Translations under genes and position numbers: made by a program | DNA from: Agelaius tricolor | Lineage: Eukaryota; Chordata; Aves; Passeriformes; Icteridae | Length of the DNA stretch: 64,000 nucleotides | Direction of reading: 5' to 3' | Assembly (NCBI GenBank): GCA_023055355.1 | Contig: JALJCS010000001.1 | Coordinates: 99,743,381 to 99,807,380, forward strand | Notes under the pieces: generated by a model | The model's database searches: none | What the model was told of the DNA's origin: nothing | Seen by the model: the letters and a program-made list of their open reading frames with translations, nothing else | Shown: in pieces, positions 25,201 through 36,185 of the stretch | Layout: the number at the start of each line of letters is the position of its first letter | How positions within the stretch are numbered: position 1 is the first letter of the stretch

Positions 25201-26575
25201 TTCTTTTCCAGAACACAAAAGTTTTGCACAGGCAAATTTCACCCTTTTTTTTTTTTTAGCATATAAATGATATATGTGGCTGTTATTGTGCCCTTAAACA
25301 AGTTTTCCTTCTGGCTAGAATCCTCAAGTGTATTTGGGAACCACTGATTTACATGTGAAGGAAAACAAATAAAAAGGGACAGAGAAAAAAATGGAGAAGG
25401 GTTTTTCCAAGTCACACAACAACTCAGAGACAGTACCTGTGCAGGAGTTGGCCTTGCTCTGTGGCCCGTCCTACACTCGTGTGACTGTGCTTTCAGTATT
25501 TCACCTTCTCGTATGAAACTCCAGATTCATAGCTCAGAATTTTTAATTCTGAACTAGAAATTGGAGGCAAAATTAGCTCATCTACAGATGTCAGGGAATG
25601 CACCAGAATATTGCATCCAGCTTGGACTTTTCAGTGCTCCCTGATTTTCACAGCTAGCCCTAACTTGACAAGCCTTGTGGCTGTAACTATTGAAGTTGAC
25701 AGCTGACATTTGTTCTCAGCATGAATGAGAAACAGCCTTTTTCTTGTGTCTTGTTGGCAAATTGTTCTCTTGATCTTTTTGTCCTTTTGGATGCCTTGAG
25801 CAAATTGAGATTACTCAGTACTTACTAGAAAAATCAAAATGAGTTAATGCATAATAATTAAAAGGAACAAAAAAACCCCAAACCCTCAAACCCGCCACAG
25901 CAGTGATACAGTTAATGTTCTAGCTTAATGAGATTGATTAATTTTAATGAAAAAAAGTATGTTATCTCATCATCTTGTCATGACATTTGTTCTGTGTTTT
26001 AGTGTTTTATTTTGTTTAAAATTTTTCAGGTTCTTTTACTGATATCATTATAGTTATAGCCAAGCATAAATAGTTTCACATATATCAAAAAGCAATAAGG
26101 GTATTGTGTTTACTTTTACCGAACCCAAAATTTTCATTGTGGAAGCAGTTGTAAAAGTATCAATACCATTAATTTTTTACAATTAGCATAGATGGTAATT
26201 TTAAATAAAGCTACAATATAAGATGATGTTAAAGAATATCAGTATTTTTATCCATTCTGGTATCCTTTGTTGCTTTCTCTTTCATCTTCTGGTCTGATAC
26301 AAAATTACTTCCCTATGGATGCTTTGGCCTATATTCTTTTCTTAGCTAGACTGAATATTTTATTAAAATCATAAGATTGTATGTCAAAATTCAAAATTAT
26401 TTTGCATGAAGGAATTATTTTTAACTTAAATTTAAAACAAACTATTTAAGTGAATGCTGAAATACAGCTTGTTCAAGGTCAAGTATCTACCAGTAAAAAT
26501 ATTTTTCAAATATGTGGATTTCCCTAGAGACATAAGTTATTGTCTTCAATCTATATTGGTACAGTGTGGATAACA
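22263..26575. other. Unique AT-rich non-coding DNA
   Basis: 4.3 kb without a recognisable exon or transposon. Small homopolymer runs only, for example G8 near 22652-22660 and T-rich runs near 24400 and 25243. Confidence 0.5.
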
Positions 26576-26676
26576 AATGGATTGAGAGCAGCCTTGCAGG
26601 GAAGGAATTGAGGCTAATCATGGATGAATAAATGGGATTGTTGTAGAAACTTGCATCTCAGAAAGATAACTGTATC

Positions 26677-26866
26677 CTTTTTGGTAATGAGACATTAGAA
26701 AAGGTTGTCCAGAGAGCTGGCAGATGCCCCATCCCTGGAGACAGTCAAGGTCAGGTTGGACAGAGCCCTGAGCAATCTGACCTAGTTGAAAATAGCCCTG
26801 TTCATTGCAGAGATGTTGGACTTTATAGGTCTTTCCCAACTCAAACTATTCTATGATTCTATGACC
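26677..26866 (+). mobile_element. Inner CR1 3' end inserted in the host CR1
   Basis: A complete CR1 tail: GTTGTCCAGAGAGCTGG, GATGCCCCATCCCTGGAGA, GGTCAGGTTGGACAGAGCC, CATTGCAGAGATGTTGGACT, ending in ATTCTATGATTCTATGA. Host CR1 sequence flanks it on both sides at adjoining consensus positions, so it inserted after the host. Confidence 0.72.
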
Positions 26867-26968
26867 CTAGATTGCATAACAAGAAGAGTGGTCCCCAGGC
26901 CAAAGCAGGTGATTCTGTCACTCCACTCTGCTCTTGTGAGACCCCACCTGGAATACTCTCCTGGAACA

Positions 26969-27022
26969 TCACAGAATCATAGAATCAGTGTCATAGAATA
27001 AGCCAGGTTGGATGGGACCCAT
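26969..27022 (-). mobile_element. Very short antisense CR1 tail inside the host CR1
   Basis: CACAGAATCATAGAATCAG followed by AGGTTGGATGGGACCC is the reverse complement of a CR1 3' end only about 50 bp long. Host motifs GGAATACTC (26950-26958) and GGAGTACTC (27025-27033) flank it and look like a target-site duplication of one CR1 position. Confidence 0.6.
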
Positions 27023-27535
27023 AAGGAGTACTCCCAGCTCTGGGGACCCCAACACAAGGCAGACAAGGACCTGGTAAAACAGGCTGGGAGCTGGCCAGGA
27101 GTATCATCGGGGGGATGAAATACCTCTCTTGTAAAGACAGGCTGAGAAAGATAGCATTATTGAGACTGGAAGAAAAAAGGCTCCAGGGAAACCTTACTTG
27201 GCCCTTTCAATACTTAAAGAAGGTTTATAAAAAACGTACAGAGATTTTTTGTCATGGGCTTGTAGCAATATGACAAGTGAGAATTTTAAACTGAAAACTG
27301 TCAGTTTAGATGAGTTAAAAGGAAGAAATCTTTTATTACAAAGGTGGTGAGACATTAGAAAAACTCTGGCCAGAGAAATTGAGGATGCCCCATCCCTATA
27401 AGTGCTCAAAACCAGGTTGGATGGGGCTTTGAGCAATCCAGTCTAGTGAAAGGTAACAGTGTTCACAGTAGAGGGCTTGGACTATATGATCTTTTAAGGT
27501 CCTTTTCGAGCTAAATAATTCTATGATTCTATGAT

Positions 27536-28097
27536 ACTAGCAGTACCTAAGTAGTGTGTTAATAATTTATTGTTATCAATTATTAGATTTTTTTTCTTCC
27601 ATTCAACCTTTTTTTTTCTTATTCCAATTACATTTCAGTTTTTAATGTTTAGAGCTTAGACACAAATTTTCTACTGTCTGTACTAAACATATTTTATCTG
27701 TGTCACAATCTATTCCCTGTGTGAATATATTCCCTGTAAGACTATGAAAAATAATTCAGGACATCATACACACTATGCAGAAGTAGAAATGACTCTACAA
27801 GCTTTTAAGTAATAGATAATCAAGTTCACTTTGTGTTGAATAACATTTTGAATGCAGAGACCTTGCCAAAGGGCACTCAAGCTTTGTAAGAGGAAAAAGG
27901 AAGGTTGTTCGTAATAGTAATTGCTACATATCCTGGTATCTGTAGCAGCAAACAAGTTTTCAAGGCTCTGAATTCAGGACAAAGAGGTGAGAAATAAAGA
28001 TTAAACCTTATTGAAACAAAAACCAAATCTGATGAAGACAAATTTAAATGTTTCTAAAGAGTATTTATGTAAATAACATCTGCAAAAATAGAAGAAT
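27536..28097. other. Unique AT-rich spacer between CR1 copies
   Basis: No gene or repeat recognised. Includes short T runs at 27579-27617. Confidence 0.5.
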
Positions 28098-28720
28098 ATG
28101 AATGAAGGTAATTCTATTTGTCTTTACAAGATAAATTATCACAGGGACAGGGAACAGAATGAAGACCCCATAACCCAAGCAGAAACAGTCAGTAACCTGC
28201 TACACTACTTAGATACACAAAATTCCATGGATCTGGATTGCATCCATCCAAAGGCACTGACAGAGCTGCTGGGAGGGCTCACCAAGCCACTTTCAATCAT
28301 TTACCAGCAGACCTGGCTAACCAGGAAGACCACAGATGACTGGAGATGAGAAAATGTGAGGCCAATCTACAAGAATGCCCAGAAGGAGGGAATTACAGGG
28401 AATTACAGGCCTGTCAGTCTGATCTTGGTGCTGGGAAAGGTTATGAAGCAGATTGTCTAGCGTGACATCAAATGGCTCTTGTAGGGGATTAGTCTTGGAT
28501 GGATTGCATTTAGGAAAAATTTCTTAACTGAAAGGGTAGTCAAGCATGGAGACAGGCTGCATAGGGAAGTGGTAGAACAACAATCTCTGGAAATGTTCAA
28601 AAAATGTCTAGATGTGGTACTTGGGGACATGTTTAATGGTGAAGATGGCAGTGTCAGGTTAATGGTTGGATTTGATCTTTGAGGTTCTTTCCAACCTTAC
28701 CAATCTTATGATTTTATAGG
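28098..28720 (+). mobile_element. CR1 LINE with reverse-transcriptase remnant and internal deletion
   Basis: The left part to about 28480 matches the ORF2 reverse-transcriptase region. The frame at 28098-28349 reads through a DCIHPKALTELL segment, then LTKPLSIIYQQTWLT and a terminal DDWR, which correspond to the N-terminal part of CR1 RT, and stops there. Downstream, GGGAATTACAGGCCTGTCAG preserves the NYRPVS motif in another frame. At about 28490 the sequence jumps to the 3' end (ATTTCTTAACTGAAAGGGT, GGTTAATGGTTGGATTTGAT) and stops at about 28716 with TCTTATGATTTTATAG. Most of ORF2 is missing. A 10-bp stretch (GGAATTACAG) is duplicated at about 28390. Confidence 0.78.
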
Positions 28721-28843
28721 CAGATTATCAGTTTAAATTTTGGCATCATCACTTTAGATGACCTTTAAAGTTGTAAAACAAAAATTTTCCTCTCCAAATT
28801 TGGTAGCAGACAGTTGAGGCACAAAAGATGTGTATCAGATACG

Positions 28844-29040
28844 TTAAAAAAAACCACAAAACCAAAACCAAAACAGAACAAAACCAAAAAAAAACCCCAA
28901 AACCCCAAAACTACCAACAAATCTAACAACTAAACAAACAACAATAACAAAAAAACACCAAAAGCAAAAACAAAAACAAAAACAAAAACAAAAACAAACA
29001 AACAAAAAACAACAAGAAAAGAAGAAGAAAAAGAAAACAA
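28844..29040. repeat. A/C-rich, almost G-free tract with (CAAAA)n
   Basis: Similar in composition to 22066-22262: runs such as CCCCAAAACCCCAAAAC near 28893 and a (CAAAAA)n array around 28965-28997, turning into AAGAAG repeats at the right edge. ORFs here (Phe/Cys-rich on -) are artefacts. Confidence 0.9.
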
Positions 29041-30255
29041 ATGTTACAGGAATAGCCAAAGATATGTCTAGAATGACTCAAAATGTTAAATTTAGCTTCA
29101 AGTAGGAGTCTGGAAGTTGTGCACAAGGACACTTACATGAGCGCTATTTAAATGAGAATAAGCTTATCCAGAACAGATAATAAGCATAAGTCAAGTGGGA
29201 GTGATGATCTAGGAGTTTTGTTTCTGTCAAATATTCCTGATGATCTATTTTATTTATTGTATAAGAAAGTAGTGAAGAAGAAATGCTATACAGAGTTTTA
29301 TGCCAGAAGGTATAATAAAAATATCTATTTCCACTTTCATATCAAAAGCTCTCATCTTCCTACAACATCTTGATATTAATCAGTAAGATTTAACATCACA
29401 GTCCTCTGGTACAGTTGTAGGGGACTGTTTTCAGAAAGGAAATGTATAGATAAAACAGTCTTAAGCTCCTGAAAGGATGTAAACATGTTAAAAGGAATAT
29501 ATTGATTTGGTGTCATTAAAAAAAAAAAAAGCTAATGTAAAAGACAATTGACAAATTTTGACATCCCTGGCAATGTAGAGTAGAGAAAAATTTGTTCTCA
29601 AATACAAATCCAATGATCAACCTGACCACTAGCATGTATACAGGATTTTCTTGATGGGTACAGCAATAAAGGATTTTGGTGCTCCCTGTTTCATGTTCTG
29701 TAAATAAATATATACATATAAATTTCTGCCCATGTTTTGATGAGAGATGAGGAACAGGAGAGTATGGACAGCCTCTGGAGGTCATCAGGAAATTAGTGGA
29801 TTTGTCTGGATGGGTATTTCGATGACACCCTTCTTCCCTCAAGCTTGCAGAGCAATCTGTATCAGCTAGGATGGCTGGCACCTCTTCCCAAAACAAAGTC
29901 TGTAGAAAACAGAATTATCACAGCAGCTCGTCTGTCTCACTAAGCAAACACTTAAACATTTCAGTAAAGGAGCAACAGGGCAGTCAGATAAGAAGATTCT
30001 TCTGAAAACAAGAATGGAGCTTGGAGACGGGTTTCACTGTTAAAATATCACTCAGATTTTTACATGGAGTTAAGATTATGTGGCAGGAAGATTTAGCCTT
30101 AGTTCTGTTGCTGTGTCTTCCTGAAGGCCTGGGTCACTCACATCCCAGCAGTAAAGCAGACTCTATTACTTCAAGAGTATTTTCTTTTTGCTATTTTGCT
30201 ATTTCTTACTTCTGTAACAAACCCACAGGAAGGACTCAGAAAACATCTTCTGTGA
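29041..30255. other. Unique AT-rich non-coding DNA
   Basis: No gene, exon or classified repeat recognised. The 126-codon - strand ORF at 29516-29896 has no recognisable domain. Confidence 0.45.
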
Positions 30256-30358
30256 TTGTTAGGGTTAGGAGTAGGAACTGTGTAGGGTTAGGAGTAGGAA
30301 CTGATGATTTTCATGGGTTCCTTCCAACACTTCCTATTTTATGATTCTATGATTCTAT
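30256..30358 (+). mobile_element. CR1 3' tail fragment with an internal 21-bp duplication
   Basis: The right part (GATGATTTTCATGGGTTCCTTCC, then TATGATTCTATGATTCTATG) is a CR1 3' end. Left of it a 21-bp unit, TAGGGTTAGGAGTAGGAACTG, occurs at 30260-30280 and 30283-30303. The unit carries two telomere-like TTAGGG-related motifs but is a duplication of CR1-derived sequence. Confidence 0.65.
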
Positions 30359-33300
30359 GCCTATTCAAGGCTTTCCCTCAAACTAAAATTCTGAGAACAT
30401 AAAGAAAATTTGATACTAGTTGATCAATTAAACCACTTATTCTCTGTCAATTATTCCTTTATTCTTTCTATAATTTCTTCACCCAGTTTATATTTTGCCT
30501 GAATCTGACTACAGAATACCTAATATTTTGGAATGAGTGAAAGTATGTACCCAGAGAATAAAATGGTAGGAATGGTCTCAAACAGTCTTCAACAAAGGCT
30601 GATTTTATACATTAAGAATAATGTCTTTCAATATCGTTTATGTGGAAAAATGATATATAAATAGCTCTTGGTGGTACTCTGGATTGTATAGTTTCAATGA
30701 GTTTGGCATGGCTGGACTCCAGCAACCTGGACATTTGGTTTTTCTGTTTTAAATTTTTAAAAATATTATGAAGTGGGTTTCTACTGTAAATCTATGTAAT
30801 GTAACCAAGAATGACTTACATTGCCTTGAGCACAGTACCCACAGATATATGGAAAATTCAGTAAACTTATGGAGTAATGGACTGTATATATTTTCTCTCT
30901 TTTTAAAGTAATCTAACCCTACTGAAATATTTCTATAAATGGGGTTTGTTTTGTCTATCAGAATATGCTTCGAGAGAAGATTGATTCGCAAATAATTTCC
31001 TCAGCAGAACAGTTTTCACTGACTGGGGTGAAAACTTGAATATTTTTCCTTAATATATTTTAAACCAGTAAGAATCATGGCTCTGTAAAGAAAGAAGTCC
31101 TGAGGTTCCCTTAGTCCTTGTTCCTGATTATATTCAGTCTGGCCCTGCTTTGAAACATTCAAAAAAACCAACCAGATGCTGGCTTCAAGGCACCAGCTGT
31201 TCTTCCTTGGGTTTATATTCAAGACTCCTGACACTGTGTCCAATAATATTGTGGGTCTCTTTGTGATGACATGGGAGACTTTCTGCTCAGCTCTGTAGAC
31301 AAAAGCAGTTTGTGCAGTGCTGAAGCATGAACAACTCCTGTGAAAAACAGCCTAATTTAGAAATTATAGAAATGTGCTGTATTAGTTTCATAGTAAACAG
31401 GGTTCACTTTACAATTCAGATAAAAATGAAAATTCAGTCTTTATTGAATAGATATACATAAGAGATTTGACGTATCTCCTACTTTATGTGATGATATCAT
31501 ATGGCTTTTAGATTTCCTTACTTCTTTATTATAATAATTTTGGCAAGGTCAAAAAAAAAAATATGTGCAAACAATCCATATTACTTTCCTTTATGTATCC
31601 CAATTCCACAACTGTTATGGGTCTGACATTATTGGTGTCCAGCCCAAACCTCCCTTCTTCCTCCCATACTTCCAGAGCAGATTCTCTACAATCTTCAGTG
31701 ACTATGAAGCATCTTGTGTGACTCATTTGAACCTTTTCAGCTTTCTTAGTATAATCCCTACCAATATAAAACCTTGTCCATCATACCAACAATCCTTAAT
31801 AAAAACCATCTTCCATATCTATGAGGAAGGATCCTTGCTGCCTCAATCAGTATTGCATTAAGGTGGTCCAGAGACTATCCATAATATTTTCTTTGTGCAA
31901 GTTTTTCCTCACTCTGTTCACTTCACCTTCTAGTATGAAGTAGAAAAGCAGGGGAGAAAGTTGAGATAGCCCTATATAGTCAGATTGGGCTGCTGAACAC
32001 AGATGGTCTCAGCCCAAGCCATCACTTTTGGTGTGATCTGACCCCCACAGCTTGAATGGAACTAAATTAAACAGAAGAGTTTAGAGGAGGGCTGAGTAGA
32101 ATTTTTGCATAGTTCCTCTTTTACTTTCATTATTTTTCCCCTTTATTACAGCAAAAGGAGGGGAAAAGAATATGGGGGTCCTGTCTTTTCTTTCCCCAAC
32201 CTAACAGGTTCTTGTGACAATATGGTATGTTTTCTACTAGCCCTTTGTTATGATCAGTAAGGTAGAACTGATTTCTATCTTATACATATTTTCTTTATGT
32301 AGCAGCAAACAGATCTGGACAATCTGCAGAGGCATAACCTGTACAGAGTGAGACTTATATTTCTCATTCAGAATTGTAAGTTGACATTAGTGAGATTACA
32401 GATAATTTATACCAGTGTAAGTGAGCACAGACAGGTTTTTTCAGCCCATCATGTTTGAAGCCATCTCTCCCAGTTAGATGCTGACATGTTAATGGCCATT
32501 GTAACTCATCTAGATGCATTGTGTAGGGAAAGTGTATCCAACAAAGACAGGTTCCCATCCTGAGACCTAGGCACAAATTGATGTCAGCAGGGCAGGGATA
32601 AAGGGTCACCACGCCAGTCTAAATTGCTGAGCATGACTAATAAATCTAACTTGCATAGTTTGTAATTTGTCAAATTAATTTACGCCACAGCAAATACTTG
32701 TCATAATTTTGACAAAGGTGAAATTATATTGCTTCCTGAAAACAGCAGATTAGTTCCTGTTTACACCATGATGACCTTTACACGTGTTTACACCTTTGAC
32801 AGCCCTTTGCCCCAGAAGAGCCCTCCTAAATTAGTGATGCTTCTCACACATGCTCATGGGATTTGTTCATGGCTGATCTCTGTTGTTAAATTCTATTCTG
32901 TTGCAGAGCCTACCCAGATGTTCAGAGACATTCAGCATTATACAAGAGCCCCCAGGTGACTTTAAATTCAGATCAGGTCTGTCACTCAAATGTAGATTTT
33001 TCCCATTCACATTGGTGGAAGACATATACACCTATTTTATAGTTTCTAGTTATAATAACAGCATCAAGATAAAATACATGTTGATAATTAGCACAATGCT
33101 AAGAATTTGATTAATACAATGTAAAAACTTAAATGGAATTAGAATTAAAAACAAATCAAAAGACATCTGTTTGAAAAAGGCAGAAGAACCTTATCAAAAA
33201 AGATCCATTGACTTTCAGCAGTGAAGGGTTTTCTAGAATACTTATCTTTTATTAATTGATAATAATGTTTGGTTCTATTGCCCATTAAATAAATATTACT

Positions 33301-35949
33301 AGTCCTAAACATTAAAAGTTTGAAAGCCTTGTATCTTATGTGCTAAATAATTACAGTAGAGAAGTCATTAGTCATATGGTTTACATAATTAGTCACACAA
33401 ATTTTTAAATGCAGCATACCAGAAACATTTAGTGTATTATAACACCTGATTTACTGTCAGATTAAGAAAATTCATAAATAGAGTTTCAGTGCATTTATTA
33501 TATGTATTTGGCTTGAAGCAAATCTGACAGCCTGCATATCCATACTGCAATCATCTATTATCTTTCCTCATACAAACAATTAAATAAAGACACATCCTCC
33601 TTGTACCCACTGAAGATAAATAGCCATAGATTTTTCTTTTCATTGTTTTCTTTCCTTTTTATCTTTAAATGCACATACATTTTACTCCTACTTAGAACTG
33701 GAACAGCCTGCTTTGCAGTTAATTTGCTGGATATTTTTGATTTTCTAATATAAAACTCTTCACAAAATGCTTTCCACCCTTGATTAAGCACATTTAATAT
33801 AGAAATAAAATTAAATGAGGAAAAAAGAATTCCTGGCAAAGTATTTAATTAACTGTTTTTACTGTCATCACACAATGGGGACCTAAATAGACTGGAATGT
33901 GAACAGGGAATACAGAACAATGCCTTAAAAGACAAAAGCTGTGATTATTCTAGATATTTATCTGCTACTGAGCTGTCAGGAGGAATTAAGATGAATTTCT
34001 GTTGATACCCATAGAGAAGAGACTAAAATACTTGAGCTACTGAAACTGAAGAAAATATTTGTTTAAACATAAAATATCTATAAGGTATATCAGATAAGAG
34101 CATTTAAATGCAACCACAAATAATGATCCTTCCAGCAAGTTTTATGAATAAAGAATAGACCAGTTCTTTCTATAACAAATCCTTTTATTCTGATGTCATT
34201 ATTAATTGAATTGCTAACTTCCCTATATCTTATTTCATTTTCACTAGATTCTGCCGAATGAGTTAGGATGAGTTATCACAGAAATTGTCATAAATATGAA
34301 AATGTGTGGAAAATGTTAAAAGCTTAGCAGTTGTGGTTGGACAAGTCATCTTCTAACATTTAATTATGGAAATATCTGATAGTGAGACAGATGACTTTAT
34401 GCACAGTTATAGCTATTTTAATATAATGTGGATAAATTTAAGTTGAGAACAGTCCTTATTATCCAAAGCTTAACAAATACCTCACAATGAAGTACTGTGT
34501 CATCTTGCTGAGCTTTGGCTATCTGTTTGACTAGCAAGTGAAATCTTCACTATGGAGACCCTGGCTTGGGGAAGTTAAGGTGTGAGCCAAAGCCAATTTA
34601 AAACAAAAGAGAAAATCCTATTGGCTTCAGTGGGATCAAGTCCTTGGAGAGCAGCCTAAAGGACACCAATTCCAGCCAGTTTACCCACAGCATCCACTTC
34701 TGTCCAGGCTGGAGCTGCTGTTTTCCTGAAGAACCATCTAGCTGGCACTCACAAGCCAGTTGGCACTGGAATTGTCAGACAGAGTAATTTTGTCAGTTTT
34801 CTTGCACGGACAATAAAAAAAAATATTTCAAAAACCTGCTGGATTGCTTCCTTGTTTTATATGCTTCAGGTTAGAAACTCTTTTCAGTTATCTTAACTCT
34901 TCAGATGGTTGGACCTTACTGCTTTTTGTCTTTGTTTGATAGATTTCTTCTGGGCATCTCAAACTGCTTATTGCTCAGACACAATAAAAGACTAAAATGA
35001 CTTATCAGCATAACTGGAAAGATCTATGCTAGTGACATGTAGTAAGAGACTGTTTATTTGTGGATATTCATGGAATCAGACTAAGATTAATATATCTGTC
35101 TTAAAATATGTTTTTATATCGTCATAAAATGTGTTACCAAATAGCAATAATCCTAATTTTATAGCTGTTCTGATAGGATTGAGGACTCTCTTCCCTAAAT
35201 CCAACATTACAATCCATCATGTGTTTCAACTATGATTCAGACTCTGTAATGCTTACATGCTGTAAAACCTTTAAAAAATCTGTCCCTCTAGAGAATTAAT
35301 TCCTTGTTTAATAGCATATAGCCACAGCAATATATGACCTATGCTTCATTTTTCTCCAAATAAAAACCAATTGTTGTACATTATGCAGCTAGGTGTTTTA
35401 CCTATTGATAAATGCTGATTTTTGCTGGGCACTGTTTATATTGGCACTTGCATAAAGCTGTAAGCCACCTCTAGTCCAGAATCTAGCTGCAAATGGCTAG
35501 GTGTTGAATACTGCCCTTCTGAAGACCCTGACATGGAGAAAAATATTTGAACTATTTCTCATTCATCTTCAGGTTACAGAAATTGCAAACTGCCTTTTCT
35601 TCCCCTGTTATGTTTATGCATCTTGCACAGATATTCAGCTGCAACATTTGCATCAGTGTTTAATGAGCTGCAGGGTAACCTACTGGCTTTCAGATTCTTC
35701 TTTTCTCTCTGAAGCCATTGTACTGCATTTCTCATTTCATTTCTCATTTGTAAAAAAAAAAGAACCAACACCGTCAAAACTATGAATAATGTAGGTGAAG
35801 CTTGGATTGACTTTTCAAATCTTCTCAAGATATGAGAAATTAGGTTTGTTTTTTTTGTGTGCCTGTTTCCATTTCTCTCTTTTTTCTGTCTTGTCTGTGT
35901 GAGTTCTAAGATACTAGTACTGCCATATTTGTGGGGGCCATCTGTACAT
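30359..35949. other. Unique AT-rich non-coding DNA
   Basis: 5.6 kb with no recognisable exon or transposon. A slightly GC-richer part at 34560-34800 contains TTGGCTTCAGTGGGATCAAG, reminiscent of very old amniote repeats, but I cannot classify it. Confidence 0.5.
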
Positions 35950-36185
35950 ACAGAACCATAGAATCATAGAATGACTTGGGTTAGAAGGAGTCTTAAAGAC
36001 CATTTAATTTCAACCCCCTGCCTTGGGCAGGGACACCTTCCACTAGACCAGGTTTCTCAATGCCCCATCCAACCTGGCCTTGAACTCTGCCAGGTATGGG
36101 GCATACACAACTTCTCTGGGCAAACTCTCCCAGTGCCCCAACACCCTCACAGTAATTTCTTAATATTTCCTACTAATATATCACT
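35950..36185 (-). mobile_element. CR1 LINE 3' fragment, antisense
   Basis: Starts with the reversed tail (ACCATAGAATCATAGAATGA), then GGGTTAGAAGGAGTCTTAAAGA, CCACTAGACCAGGTTTCTCA, ATGCCCCATCCAACCTGGCC and CTCTGGGCAAACTCTCCCAG, and fades out after TTTCTTAATATTTCCTA. A 5'-truncated CR1 inserted on the - strand. No coding sequence. Confidence 0.85.

Larger units (their letters stand above)
26576..27535 (+). mobile_element. CR1 LINE 3' portion, interrupted by two further CR1 fragments
   Basis: The host CR1 starts at about 26576 (GAGAGCAGCCTTGCAGGGAAGG) and reads to about 26676 (AACTGTATCCT). It resumes at about 26868 (AGATTGCATAACAAGAAGAG), passes GAGACCCCACCTGGAATACT, the AGCTCTGGGGACCCC motif and CTCTTGTAAAGACAGGCTGAG, and ends with GATGCCCCATCC, AATTCTATGATTCTATGAT at about 27535. 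Two insertions break it: a sense CR1 tail at about 26677-26866 and a short antisense CR1 tail at about 26969-27022. No coding capacity remains. Confidence 0.78.

Noticed and set aside
28844..29132. Phe/Cys/Leu-rich - strand ORFs resembling a membrane protein
   Set aside because: Caused by the (CAAAA)n-type tract read on the opposite strand.
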